Source: Altererythrobacter sp. BO-6
GTDB taxonomy: Bacteria > Pseudomonadota > Alphaproteobacteria > Sphingomonadales > Sphingomonadaceae
Reading direction: 5' to 3'
DNA: 64,000 nucleotides
NCBI RefSeq assembly: GCF_011047315.1
Contig: NZ_CP049259.1
Location: 1,178,001-1,242,000 of the forward strand
Shown here: one piece after another, positions 8,764 to 17,468 of the stretch
How the letters are laid out: the number at the start of each line of letters is the position of its first letter
Numbering within the stretch: position 1 is the stretch's first letter
Translations under genes and position numbers: made by a program
The notes under the pieces: model-generated
Databases searched by the model: none
The model's input: only the letters and a program-made list of their open reading frames with translations
Told to the model about the DNA's origin: nothing

Positions 8764-9558
8764 ATGAAACTCGAACCGGGCATGGCGGCGGTGGTCACGG
8801 GCGGCGCATCGGGGCTGGGCCGGGCGAGCGCGCAGGCGCTTTCTGAGGCGGGCCTGAAGGTTGCGATCTTCGACATCAACGATGCGGATGGCGAAGCCCA
8901 TGCCGCGGCGATCGGCGGCACCTTCCACCATGTCGACATCATGGACGAGCAATCGGTCGAAGCCGGCTTTGCCGCCGCGCGCGCCGCCAACGGGCAAGAA
9001 CGGGTTACCGTCCACTGCGCCATGGCCAGCCGCCGCGGCAAGACGCTGGGCTGGGACAAGGAAACGGGCGGCTACAAGCGCTTGCCGACCGAGGATTACG
9101 CGTTTGGCGCCGAAGGCATCCTCGTCGCCAGCTATCGCGTCGCCTCCATCTCGGCGCTGGGCATGGCGAACGCCGAACCGCTCAACGAAGATGGCGAGCG
9201 CGGCTGCATCACCCTCACCGCTTCGGTCGCGGCGCAGGACGGGCAGATCGGCCAGGTGATCTATGGCAGTTGCAAGGCCGGGGTGAACGGGCTGGTGCTG
9301 CCGATGGCGCGCGACCTGATGGACCTTGGCATTCGCGTCAATTCGGTGATGCCGGGAATCTTCGCCACCCCGCTGATGCTGGGGATGAAGGACCGCAATC
9401 CGGCGATGTGGGCACAATTGAACGCAAGCGTTCCCTTCCCCAAACGGCTTGGCCACCCGGAAGAATTCGCTTCGCTGATCTGCGAGATCGCGCGCAACAG
9501 CTATATCAACGGGCACCAGTTCCGGCTCGACGGCGCGATCCGCATGCCGCCGAAGTGA
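8764..9558 (+). CDS. SDR-family 3-hydroxyacyl-CoA dehydrogenase-like oxidoreductase
   Basis: 264 residues, classical short-chain dehydrogenase. The cofactor loop TGGASGLGRA (residues about 12-21) and a following acidic residue at the end of strand 2 (FDIND) point to NAD. The catalytic Ser and YGSCK (Tyr-x3-Lys) are present. The usual NNAG motif is replaced by HCAMAS. The insert pattern resembles type-10 17-beta-hydroxysteroid / 2-methyl-3-hydroxybutyryl-CoA dehydrogenases, which would suit branched-chain or fatty-acid breakdown; that assignment is inference. GGGAGCAGGC upstream supports the start. A zinc alcohol dehydrogenase follows on the same strand. Confidence 0.8.
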   Translation: MKLEPGMAAVVTGGASGLGRASAQALSEAGLKVAIFDINDADGEAHAAAIGGTFHHVDIMDEQSVEAGFAAARAANGQERVTVHCAMASRRGKTLGWDKETGGYKRLPTEDYAFGAEGILVASYRVASISALGMANAEPLNEDGERGCITLTASVAAQDGQIGQVIYGSCKAGVNGLVLPMARDLMDLGIRVNSVMPGIFATPLMLGMKDRNPAMWAQLNASVPFPKRLGHPEEFASLICEIARNSYINGHQFRLDGAIRMPPK

Positions 9559-9676
9559 TGAAGGATACTCCTGGTTGCGGTAGCCAAAGCGCGACTGCGC
9601 GTCGGCCGGTCAGGCCGCCCACCCGGAGGCGTGAGACCGAATGCAATGAGGACGAACTAGCCGCGAGGGAAATCAA

Positions 9677-10747
9677 ATGACCACCCAGACCAACGCCTAT
9701 CCCACCCGTGCCTATGGCGCGACCGCGCCCGATAGCGGCGTCGGCCCGATCGAGATTACCCGCCGGGGCCTGCGCGATGACGATGTGCTGATCGACATCA
9801 GCCATTGCGGCATCTGCCATTCGGACCTGCATTCCGCCCGTAACGACTGGGGCCGCACGACCTATCCGATCGTGCCCGGGCACGAGATCGTGGGAACGGT
9901 GGCGGCCGTGGGCGAGGCGGTGACGCGGCACAAGGTGGGTGACCGGGTGGCGATCGGCTGCATGGTCGACAGCTGCATGGAGTGCAAACATTGCGACCAG
10001 GACCTGGAGCAATATTGCCTGCAGGGCGGGATGACCGGCACCTATAACGGCACTGACCGGCGCGACGGTACTCCCACTTACGGCGGCTATTCCGAACGGA
10101 TCGTTTGCCGCGAGGAATTCGTGCTCAAAGTGCCCGATGGCCTGCCTATGGCCGAAGCCGCGCCGCTGCTGTGTGCCGGCATCACCACCTACAGCCCCTT
10201 GCGCACCTGGAAGGTCGGGCCGGGCAGCAAGGTCGCGGTCGCAGGCCTTGGCGGGCTTGGTCACATGGGTGTGAAGCTGGCGGCGGCGATGGGCGCGGAA
10301 GTGACCGTGCTGAGCCGCACGGAGGACAAGCGCGCGGACGCCGAAAAGCTGGGGGCGCATGCCTTCCTCAACACGTCGGACAAGGACGCGATGAAGGCCA
10401 AGGCCGGCTATTTCGACCTGGTGCTCAACACGATTCCCGTGCGGCACGACATCACGCCCTATCTGCAGCTGTTGCGGATTGACGGGGTTCAAGTGCTGGT
10501 GGGCGTGATCGACATGCTGCCGGAAATCCATTCGATGCTGCTGTTGGGCCGCAAGGTGCTGACGGGCAGCGGGATCGGCGGGCTCGCCGAAACGCAGGAG
10601 ATGCTCGATTTCTGCGCCGAGCACGGGATCCTGCCGGAGATCGAAACTATCCGCATCGAGGACGTGAACCACGCCTACGAACGAATGGAAGCGAGCGATG
10701 TGAAATACCGCTTCGTGATCGATATGGAAAGTTTGCGGCAGAGCTGA
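9677..10747 (+). CDS. Zinc-dependent NAD(P) alcohol dehydrogenase (YahK/CAD-like)
   Basis: 356 residues of the medium-chain dehydrogenase superfamily. Catalytic zinc ligands are in CGICHSD and GHEIVG; the structural-zinc cysteines appear as C-x2-C-x2-C-x7-C in the CMECKHCDQDLEQYC stretch. The cofactor loop GLGGLGHMG is present, followed by SRTEDKR, which fits NADP preference as in cinnamyl alcohol / aldehyde reductases. It probably reduces aldehydes. Located 118 bases after the SDR gene, with which it may be cotranscribed. Confidence 0.85.
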   Translation: MTTQTNAYPTRAYGATAPDSGVGPIEITRRGLRDDDVLIDISHCGICHSDLHSARNDWGRTTYPIVPGHEIVGTVAAVGEAVTRHKVGDRVAIGCMVDSCMECKHCDQDLEQYCLQGGMTGTYNGTDRRDGTPTYGGYSERIVCREEFVLKVPDGLPMAEAAPLLCAGITTYSPLRTWKVGPGSKVAVAGLGGLGHMGVKLAAAMGAEVTVLSRTEDKRADAEKLGAHAFLNTSDKDAMKAKAGYFDLVLNTIPVRHDITPYLQLLRIDGVQVLVGVIDMLPEIHSMLLLGRKVLTGSGIGGLAETQEMLDFCAEHGILPEIETIRIEDVNHAYERMEASDVKYRFVIDMESLRQS

Positions 10748-10981
10748 GCGATCCGGAGTGCAACGCCTGCTGCGGTGAAATCCGGCCAACAACCGGCAGG
10801 GCTTCCCATCCTGATGGCCGTTCGTCGCTCCCGTTTGAGGGCGGATTCCCGCCGATGGCGGGGCAAATTTGCCGATTTGCACCCGGCTGCGAAATTTCTT
10901 GCATCCAAATATGCCCGATGCCGCATCTAACCGGTCGAAATCAGTTCCAACCGCCATCTGGCCTCTATCGGGATTTCGACC

Positions 10982-12490
10982 ATGAAGCTTACTACCCGGC
11001 CCACTCTGTTCGCATCGACACTGCTGGCCCCGCTCCTCGCCTTCACCGCCACCATCGCCAGCACATCGGCAAGCGCCGGCGAGATCAGTACGACCATGCC
11101 GGAAACGCCCACGGGCGAGATTGGCGCGACGTTGATCGAGCATATCAACAGCGACAGCCCGGATAGCATCCGCGCATGGGCGCAAGGTGTGCTGTCCGAA
11201 TCGCTCGACCCCGAGATGCGTTCGACCTTTCTCCAGCAGCTCGCCGTTGCTGCCCGGGATAGCGGCGGGGTCGACTTTGTCGATGCGCGGACGCAAGGCC
11301 CGCCGGGAATGCTGGTCGTCACCATCAAGGGTCGCCACACCGGACAACTCGCGGCACTGGTGCTGCTGCCCGACCCGGATCAACCGGGAAAGCTGGCCAT
11401 GGTGGACATGGTGCCGATCGACGATCCTGCATTGTATGATGCCTGGCCGGAAACCGGCGCCTCGCAGGCGGAAATAGCCCATCTGGCAGGTGCTGCGCTG
11501 GACCAGCTGGCGCGCACAACGGACTTTTCGGGGTGCCTGAGCATTTCGAATGGTGCGACCACCTTCTTCGACGAGTGCCGCGGACTGGCTGACCGGACAT
11601 TCGGCGTGAAAGCAGACAATGCGACGAAATTTCACATCGGATCGATGAACAAGATGTTCACTTCGGTCGCGATTGCCCAGCTGGTCGAAGCGGGCAAGCT
11701 GCAATGGGAGACCTCGCTTGCCGAAGTGATGCCGGAATATCCCGATCAGGCCACTGCGTCGAAAATCACCGTGTGGCAGCTGTTGCGCCATACCGCTGGC
11801 CTGGGCGATTTCTTCGTTCCCGAGTTCTTCCAGAACCGCGAAAATTTCGTCAATCCGGCGGACTATCTCGATCTGATTGCCCGCCAGCCCGTGGTTTTCG
11901 AGCCGGGTGCAGACTGGAGTTACAGCAATGCCGGTTACGTATTACTGGGAAGGATTGTCGAGAATGTCTCGGGCGAGAGCTATTTCGATTACATCCAGCG
12001 CCATGTCTTCGCGCCTGCAGGGATGACCGCCAGCGGTTTCGATAGCCAGGAAGACATCACGGAGAAGCTGGCGACAGGTTATTTCAAGGAAGGGACGTTT
12101 GCTACCGCCTGGAAGGCCAACTGGATGACCCTGCCCTTCAAAGGCAGCCCGGCCGGCGGCGGTTATTCCACCAATGAGGACCTGTTGAAATTCGCCAGCG
12201 CGCTGCAAGGAGGGAAACTGGTCAGGCCTGCCACGTTGGATAAGATGTTCGACGATAGCATCCCGGTGGGTCCGGGCAAATATGCAGCCGGGTTCGGCGA
12301 TCGCCTGTCGAACGGCCGTCATATCCGCGGCCATGCCGGTGGCGCGCCCGGAATGAGCGCAAATCTTGCGATGGTCTGGGAAACCGGTGCTGCGGTGGCC
12401 GTGACCAGCAACCAAGGGGATACGCCGACGGCCATGCTGTTGAGCGAGCGCATCGCCGATCTGCTCGCCTCGCAGGGCCAGAAGCCCTAA
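10982..12490 (+). CDS. Secreted serine hydrolase, beta-lactamase (class C) family
   Basis: 502 residues. A signal peptide covers roughly residues 1-30 (ending ASTSASAG). An N-terminal extension of about 170 residues precedes the class C-like domain, which contains the nucleophile motif SMNK (S-x2-K, in HIGSMNKMF), YSN and HAG in the third motif position (GHAGGAPG). Such proteins are usually esterases or D-amino peptidases of the periplasm rather than true beta-lactamases. The 233 bases before it contain no gene. Followed by the small DUF6249-like/sigma operon. Confidence 0.8.
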   Translation: MKLTTRPTLFASTLLAPLLAFTATIASTSASAGEISTTMPETPTGEIGATLIEHINSDSPDSIRAWAQGVLSESLDPEMRSTFLQQLAVAARDSGGVDFVDARTQGPPGMLVVTIKGRHTGQLAALVLLPDPDQPGKLAMVDMVPIDDPALYDAWPETGASQAEIAHLAGAALDQLARTTDFSGCLSISNGATTFFDECRGLADRTFGVKADNATKFHIGSMNKMFTSVAIAQLVEAGKLQWETSLAEVMPEYPDQATASKITVWQLLRHTAGLGDFFVPEFFQNRENFVNPADYLDLIARQPVVFEPGADWSYSNAGYVLLGRIVENVSGESYFDYIQRHVFAPAGMTASGFDSQEDITEKLATGYFKEGTFATAWKANWMTLPFKGSPAGGGYSTNEDLLKFASALQGGKLVRPATLDKMFDDSIPVGPGKYAAGFGDRLSNGRHIRGHAGGAPGMSANLAMVWETGAAVAVTSNQGDTPTAMLLSERIADLLASQGQKP

Positions 12491-12542
12491 TCCTGTGTTA
12501 TAACCAACGAAAATCCGTACAATTTCTTCCGGAGTCACACTG

Positions 12543-12917
12543 ATGGACTTTGTCATGTTCTTTATTCCCGGCGTGGTCATGCTAACGCCGGTAGCGATCC
12601 TGCTGATCTTCCTGCGCTATCGCGCCGAACTGACGAAAGAGCGCTATCGCACGCTCCTGCAGCTTGCGGACAAGGGCATAGAATTGCCGCATGACCTGCT
12701 GGTCGAGCCGCATGCTTCCGACGCTGACCGGCGCCGGGCACTTGTCTTGATAGCGGGCGGCATTGGACTGATGGCGATGTTTGTGGCCCTGCCGTTCGAG
12801 TTTCACGACGGGCAGCGCCTTGCCAGCCTGTGGGGCCTTGGCCTGTTGCCGCTGATGACAGGCCTTGGCTATTTCGCGAGCTGGTGGCTCAACCGGCGCG
12901 ATAACATGCGTGGCTGA
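12543..12917 (+). CDS. Small membrane protein, DUF6249-like
   Basis: 124 residues: an N-terminal membrane helix (FFIPGVVMLTPVAILLIFL), a cytoplasmic segment with RYRAELTKERYRTLLQLADK, and two further helices. This layout resembles small proteins that precede ECF sigma factor genes in sphingomonads (DUF6249, from memory). Its last eight bases overlap the sigma-factor GTG start, so translation is probably coupled. Role unknown; a membrane component linked to the sigma factor is a reasonable inference. Confidence 0.65.
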   Translation: MDFVMFFIPGVVMLTPVAILLIFLRYRAELTKERYRTLLQLADKGIELPHDLLVEPHASDADRRRALVLIAGGIGLMAMFVALPFEFHDGQRLASLWGLGLLPLMTGLGYFASWWLNRRDNMRG

Positions 12918-13497
12918 GCCAGCTGGCTCTCCACTGGGCGCGGCTCAAGTCGATCATGCGTTGGTGGCGCGCGCGCTGCTGACGGATGATCGACGCGCGT
13001 TCGAACAACTGGTGCGGCGGCACCAGGGCATGGTGCGCGCCCAGTTGCGGCGCCTGCTTGATGGTGATGAGACCAAGGCCGATGATCTCGCGCAGGAAAC
13101 CTTCCTGCTGGCATGGCGCAAGCTGCACCAGTTTCGCGGCGAAGCGCGCTTTTCCACCTGGCTTTACCGCATCGCCTATTCCTGCTTTCTGCAGGCCCGT
13201 CGAAGCCTGCCCAAGACAGCCCGCGATACACAGGAAAACTCGCTCGACCAGCAGACATCGCCGCGCGCCACGGTCGAACTGCGGCTCGATATCGAGCGCG
13301 CCATGCGCCAGCTGTCCGATGCGGAGCAAGTCGTGCTGCTGCATGTCGTACAGCTAGGCCTGAGCCATGATGAAGCCGCCTATGTGCTGGCGATGCCGCT
13401 TGGCACCGTCAAATCTCACACGCAGCGCGGCAAGGCCAAGCTGCGCACGCTGCTGGCCGACTGGCAGGCGACACCACAGGAGGAACTTGGGTCATGA
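12910..13497 (+). CDS. ECF-type RNA polymerase sigma factor
   Basis: About 195 residues. Region 2 contains DDLAQETFLLAWRKLHQFRG and FSTWLYRIA; region 4 contains LSHDEAAYVLAMPLGTVKSH, a helix-turn-helix for the -35 element. GTG 12910 is chosen: it follows the upstream gene by an overlap, and the longer frame beginning at 12865 uses TTG and runs inside the previous gene. The stop overlaps the next start as ATGA. Family role is to direct transcription of a small stress or envelope regulon; its own anti-sigma factor is probably the next gene. Confidence 0.85.
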   Translation: MAEPAGSPLGAAQVDHALVARALLTDDRRAFEQLVRRHQGMVRAQLRRLLDGDETKADDLAQETFLLAWRKLHQFRGEARFSTWLYRIAYSCFLQARRSLPKTARDTQENSLDQQTSPRATVELRLDIERAMRQLSDAEQVVLLHVVQLGLSHDEAAYVLAMPLGTVKSHTQRGKAKLRTLLADWQATPQEELGS

Positions 13498-13847
13498 GTG
13501 ACGAAATCGAAGATGCTCTGGACGAACTTCTGCGCGAACAGTTCGCTGGGCCGGTAGCCGACGGCGGATTTAGCCTGTCGGTCATGGAACAGCTTCCCGC
13601 CCGGCGGCGACGCAAGGATTGGCCCTTGGCAATCGGGACGCTGGGCGGAGTGGCGACCTGTTGGCTCAGCCTTCGCTCATCCCCAATCGCCTATGCTGGC
13701 TGGCAGGACTGGCTTTCGGGCGATCTGTCAGCTTCTGCTGGGGCGCTATTGGTGGCGATCGCGAGCATGGCTGTTCTGGCAATGGCCTGGAGCATCGCCG
13801 AGACGGATGACCGGCGCAGCTCTTGGCCTCGACAGACCATTCGATAG
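13494..13847 (+). CDS. Small membrane protein, candidate anti-sigma factor
   Basis: 117 residues beginning MSDEIEDALDELLREQF, with a soluble acidic N-terminal third, an arginine cluster (PARRRRKDW), then two hydrophobic segments. The ATGA overlap with the sigma gene and the soluble-then-membrane architecture fit an anti-sigma factor or a coupled membrane partner. No HXXXCXXC zinc motif is present, so it would not be a ZAS-type anti-sigma factor. Function inferred from context only. Confidence 0.6.
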   Translation: MSDEIEDALDELLREQFAGPVADGGFSLSVMEQLPARRRRKDWPLAIGTLGGVATCWLSLRSSPIAYAGWQDWLSGDLSASAGALLVAIASMAVLAMAWSIAETDDRRSSWPRQTIR

Positions 13848-13909
13848 GACCAGGGAAACGCGCGATTGCAAGTCGTGCTGACGTTGCGTGCATAAGGTGT
13901 ACGCGGCGC

Positions 13910-13983
13910 TGGAGCGGGTGAAGGGAATCGAACCCTCGTCGTCAGCTTGGGAAGCTGCTGCTCTACCATTGAGCTACACCCGC
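13910..13983 (-). tRNA. tRNA-Gly, anticodon CCC
   Basis: Complete cloverleaf on the minus strand. The acceptor stem GCGGGTG pairs with CACCCGC. The D arm GCTC/GAGC, the anticodon loop TTCCCAA with anticodon CCC, the T arm AGGG-TTCGATT-CCCT and an encoded 3' TCCA are all visible. Reads the glycine codon GGG. Confidence 0.96.
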
Positions 13984-14148
13984 ATTGCGGCCGCGCGGCC
14001 CTTTGCCGCATTCGCTTGAGGTGGTCAATCAGATAGGTGAAGCCGGGCGGCAGGCGCAGTATGGCGGCGCTTGCAGCCATAGCCGTTGGTTTCGCGCAGA
14101 AGCACGGCTAAGGCACCGGGAAAGATTCGGGCAGTTGAGAGGAATAAA

Positions 14149-15645
14149 ATGCGCCAGATTGATCATTTCATTGTTGGCGGTTCGGGCGGAGCCGCTGCCC
14201 GCAAGCACCAGGTGTGGAACCCCTCGACCGGCGAAGTACAGGCGGAAGTTGCGCTGGGCGATGCCGCTCTGCTGCAAAAGGCCGTCGAGGCCGCCAAGGC
14301 GGCGCAACCGGCCTGGGCGGCGACCAATCCGCAAAAGCGCGCGCGGGTGATGTTCGAATTCAAGCGGCTGGTCGAAGCCAACAAGCAGACGCTGGCCGAG
14401 CTGCTCGCGAGCGAGCACGGCAAGGTGGTGGAAGACGCGCATGGCGATATCCAGCGCGGGCTGGAAGTTATCGAATATGCCTGCGGCATCCCGCAGGCGC
14501 TGAAGGGAGAATACACGCCAAGTGCTGGCCCCGGCATCGATGTCTATTCGATGCGCGTGCCGCTGGGCATTGGCGCGGGGATTACCCCGTTCAACTTCCC
14601 GGCGATGATCCCGATGTGGATGTTCGGCATGGCCTGCGCGGCGGGCAATGCCTTCATCCTCAAGCCGAGCGAGCGCGATCCCAGTGTGCCGGTGCGGCTG
14701 GCCGAACTGTTCCTGGAGGCGGGCGCGCCTGAAGGCGTGCTGCAGGTCGTCCATGGCGACAAGGAGATGGTCGATGCGATCCTCGACCATCCCGATATCG
14801 CGGCGATCAGCTTCGTCGGCTCATCCGACATTGCGCAGTACATTTACTCGCGCGGGACGGCGAACGCGAAGCGCGTGCAGGCCTTTGGCGGGGCGAAGAA
14901 CCACGGCATCGTGATGCCCGACGCCGATCTCGACCAGGTGGTCAACGATCTGGCGGGTGCGGCCTTCGGCTCTGCGGGCGAGCGCTGCATGGCGCTGCCG
15001 GTGGTGGTGCCGGTGGGCGAGGACACCGCCGACAAGCTGCGTGAAAAGCTGATCCCGGCGATCAACGCGCTGCGGGTGGGCGTGTCCACCGATGCGCAGG
15101 CCCATTACGGCCCGGTCGTCACGCCCGAGCACAAGGCCCGCGTCGAGCAGTGGATCACCACCGCCGAGGAAGAGGGCGGCGAGATCGTGATCGACGGGCG
15201 CGGCTTCAGCTTGCAGGGTTACGAGAAAGGTTTCTTCATCGGCCCCACGCTGATCGATCGCGTCACCCCGCAGATGAAAAGCTATCAGGAAGAAATCTTC
15301 GGCCCCGTGCTGCAGATTGTCCGCGCGAAGGACTTCGAAGACGCGCTGCGCCTTCCCAGCGAGCACCAGTACGGCAACGGTGTCGCGATCTTCACCCGCA
15401 ACGGCCATGCCGCGCGCGAGTTCGCATCCCGCGTCAATGTCGGCATGGTCGGCATCAACGTGCCGATCCCGGTGCCGGTGGCCTATCACAGCTTTGGCGG
15501 ATGGAAGCGCAGCGGCTTCGGCGACATCGACCAATACGGCATGGAAGGCCTCAGGTTCTGGACCAGGACCAAGAAGGTCACGCAGCGCTGGCCCGACGGC
15601 GGCGGCGACGGCAGCAACGCCTTCATCATCCCGACGATGGGCTAG
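14149..15645 (+). CDS. mmsA: Methylmalonate-semialdehyde dehydrogenase (CoA-acylating)
   Basis: 498 residues of the aldehyde dehydrogenase superfamily. The substrate/cofactor segment ITPFNFPAMIPMWMF and the catalytic cysteine in SAGERCMALPV are the hallmarks of MmsA rather than ordinary aldehyde dehydrogenases. It converts methylmalonate semialdehyde to propionyl-CoA, the last step of valine breakdown. GAGAGGAAT precedes ATG 14149. It lies some 1.8 kb before the other valine genes on the same strand, separated by a deacetylase, an I78-like lipoprotein and a RidA protein. Confidence 0.92.
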   Translation: MRQIDHFIVGGSGGAAARKHQVWNPSTGEVQAEVALGDAALLQKAVEAAKAAQPAWAATNPQKRARVMFEFKRLVEANKQTLAELLASEHGKVVEDAHGDIQRGLEVIEYACGIPQALKGEYTPSAGPGIDVYSMRVPLGIGAGITPFNFPAMIPMWMFGMACAAGNAFILKPSERDPSVPVRLAELFLEAGAPEGVLQVVHGDKEMVDAILDHPDIAAISFVGSSDIAQYIYSRGTANAKRVQAFGGAKNHGIVMPDADLDQVVNDLAGAAFGSAGERCMALPVVVPVGEDTADKLREKLIPAINALRVGVSTDAQAHYGPVVTPEHKARVEQWITTAEEEGGEIVIDGRGFSLQGYEKGFFIGPTLIDRVTPQMKSYQEEIFGPVLQIVRAKDFEDALRLPSEHQYGNGVAIFTRNGHAAREFASRVNVGMVGINVPIPVPVAYHSFGGWKRSGFGDIDQYGMEGLRFWTRTKKVTQRWPDGGGDGSNAFIIPTMG

Positions 15646-15720
15646 TATCTTCCGCCCGATTGCCGTTCGCTTCGGGCGCTCTAGACGGGGGCACAGACCT
15701 TCCGAGGAGCGAGCGCAGCG

Positions 15721-16701
15721 ATGATGTACGTCCGAACCCTTGCGGTTGCCCTGCTCGCCGCTGCCTTGGCAGTGGTGGCTGCCCCCCTGAGCGCTGCACC
15801 CCCAGCCCAGGCGGATGACAAGCGCATTGCGCTCACCTTTGACGATATCCCCCGGCAGGCGGGCGCCTTCTTCACGCCCGAAGAACGGACCGAACGCCTG
15901 ATCGCCGCTCTGCGTGAAGCGCAGGTCGAGCAGGCCGCCTTCTTCGTCAATCCGGGCCGGCTTGAAACGCCTGACGGCGCCAATGGCGAAGCTCACGTTG
16001 CCGCCTATGTCGCGGCGGGCCATGTGATCGCCAACCATTCGCACAGCCATAAGCATCTGAGCAAAAGCACGGCTCTTGAATACCTCGCCGATATCGACCG
16101 GGCGGAGCGCTGGCTGGCCGGGCGCGAGGGATACCGCCCGTGGTTCCGCTTTCCCTATCTCGACGAAGGCGCCGACGACAAAGCCAAGCGTGACGCAGTG
16201 CGCGCAGGGCTGGCCGCAAGGGGCCTGCGCAACGGTTATGTCACAGCAGACGGGTCCGACTGGCACCTTGAGGCGCTGACCGTCGAGGCCAAGAAGGCGG
16301 GGCGCGATATGGATATGAAGGCCCTGCGCAAACTGTACCTGCAATCGCAGCTGAGCGGGGTTGCCTATCACGATGCGCTCGCCCGCCGCACGCTGGGCCG
16401 TTCGCCCGCACATGTGCTGCTGCTTCACGAGACCGATCTCGCCGCGCTGTTCCTGGCCGACCTGGTGACCGAGTTGCGCCGCGACGGCTGGACCATCGTC
16501 ACCGCGGACGAGGCCTATCGCGACGCGATCGGCGAGGCGATGCCCGATGTGCCCTATAGCTGGGGAACCTTGACCGGGGCGATGGCCTGGGAGAAGGATA
16601 TCGATCCGCCATTGTCGCCTATCTGGATGGGGACATCGATGGTAAGCTGGCTGTTCGAAACGCGCGTGGTCAAGCAGGGTTCATCGCCGCCAGCGCAATA
16701 A
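15721..16701 (+). CDS. Secreted polysaccharide deacetylase family protein
   Basis: 326 residues with a signal peptide (residues 1-25, ending PLSAAPPAQA). Carbohydrate esterase 4 motifs are present: TFDD with the catalytic and metal Asp pair, the metal-binding HSHSHKH segment and RFPY. It likely deacetylates an N-acetylated sugar or related amide in the periplasm. The two in-frame ATGs at 15721 and 15724 are equivalent starts. Confidence 0.82.
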   Translation: MMYVRTLAVALLAAALAVVAAPLSAAPPAQADDKRIALTFDDIPRQAGAFFTPEERTERLIAALREAQVEQAAFFVNPGRLETPDGANGEAHVAAYVAAGHVIANHSHSHKHLSKSTALEYLADIDRAERWLAGREGYRPWFRFPYLDEGADDKAKRDAVRAGLAARGLRNGYVTADGSDWHLEALTVEAKKAGRDMDMKALRKLYLQSQLSGVAYHDALARRTLGRSPAHVLLLHETDLAALFLADLVTELRRDGWTIVTADEAYRDAIGEAMPDVPYSWGTLTGAMAWEKDIDPPLSPIWMGTSMVSWLFETRVVKQGSSPPAQ

Positions 16702-16725
16702 GAGATCTAATTTGGAAGGGCGAAC

Positions 16726-17034
16726 ATGAAAAGGCTTCTGGCACCACTGCTTGCGATTTCACTGGCTGCATGTGGCAGCTATGGCGCCGCCGAAAGCACG
16801 CCTGCGCCGCAAGCCCCGCCCGCTGCCGAGCGCGTTTGCGACGCAGCACCGGCGCAATACCACATCGGCCACGACGCTACGGAGCAGATGGGCGCAGCGA
16901 TCCTCAAGGAAAGCGGCGCACAGACCTTGCGCTGGGGCGCGCCCAATTCGGCCTGGACTATGGACTACCGCCCTGACCGGGTGAACGTGCGCTATGACGA
17001 CAAGCGCAAGATCATCGAGATCACCTGCGGCTGA
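16726..17034 (+). CDS. Lipoprotein with I78-type peptidase-inhibitor-like domain
   Basis: 102 residues. A signal peptide with lipobox LAAC places it as a lipoprotein; a proline/alanine linker follows, then a compact domain CDAAPAQYHIG...WTMDYRPDRVNVRYDD ending in a paired Cys-Gly. The core agrees with the I78 elastase-inhibitor family pattern (two cysteines, DYRPDRLNV). Inhibition of a periplasmic protease is the family inference. Its stop overlaps the RidA start by one base. Confidence 0.72.
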   Translation: MKRLLAPLLAISLAACGSYGAAESTPAPQAPPAAERVCDAAPAQYHIGHDATEQMGAAILKESGAQTLRWGAPNSAWTMDYRPDRVNVRYDDKRKIIEITCG

Positions 17035-17420
17035 TGGAGCGGAAGTACGCCACCTCAGGCTCGCCGTTCGAGGCGCAATTCGGCTTTTCGCGGGCCGTGC
17101 GGGTCGGCAACCGGATCGTGGTTGCGGGCACCGGCCCGGTCGAGCCGGACGGTTCGACAACGCCCGGGGGAGTGTCCGAACAGGCGGCGCGCTGCTGCGA
17201 CATCATTGTCGCTGCCATCGAGCAATTGGGCGGTTCGGCCAAGGACGTCGTGCGTACCCGCATGCTGCTGACCGATTCGGCCGATCAGGATGCGGTTGGG
17301 GCGGTCCATGCCCGCTATTTCGGCGAGGCCCGGCCCGCAGCAACAATGCTAGGCGTAGCATGGCTTTGTCGACCGGAATGGAAAGTCGAAATCGAGGCAG
17401 AAGCAATCCTGCCCGACTAG
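17034..17420 (+). CDS. RidA/YjgF-family protein
   Basis: 128 residues. The fold signature of strand GNRIVVAGTGPV, the EQAARCCDIIVAAIEQLGGSA helix and the conserved RTRMLLT and RPAATMLGV are present; the arginine binding the carboxylate of imines sits in RTRM. RidA proteins hydrolyse reactive enamine/imine intermediates. The last segment WLCRPEWKVEIEAEAI matches the subfamily often found near acyl-CoA genes. Start ATG overlaps the upstream stop. Confidence 0.82.
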   Translation: MERKYATSGSPFEAQFGFSRAVRVGNRIVVAGTGPVEPDGSTTPGGVSEQAARCCDIIVAAIEQLGGSAKDVVRTRMLLTDSADQDAVGAVHARYFGEARPAATMLGVAWLCRPEWKVEIEAEAILPD

Positions 17421-17468
17421 CGTTTCCGAGGCTTTTCTCTCGCCGCGCGCGAAGCTAGAGCGGGCGCC

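Noticed and set aside
10748..10981. Possible small gene or RNA before the serine hydrolase
   Set aside because: Short frames only, no start with a ribosome site and no convincing hairpin beyond chance in this GC content.
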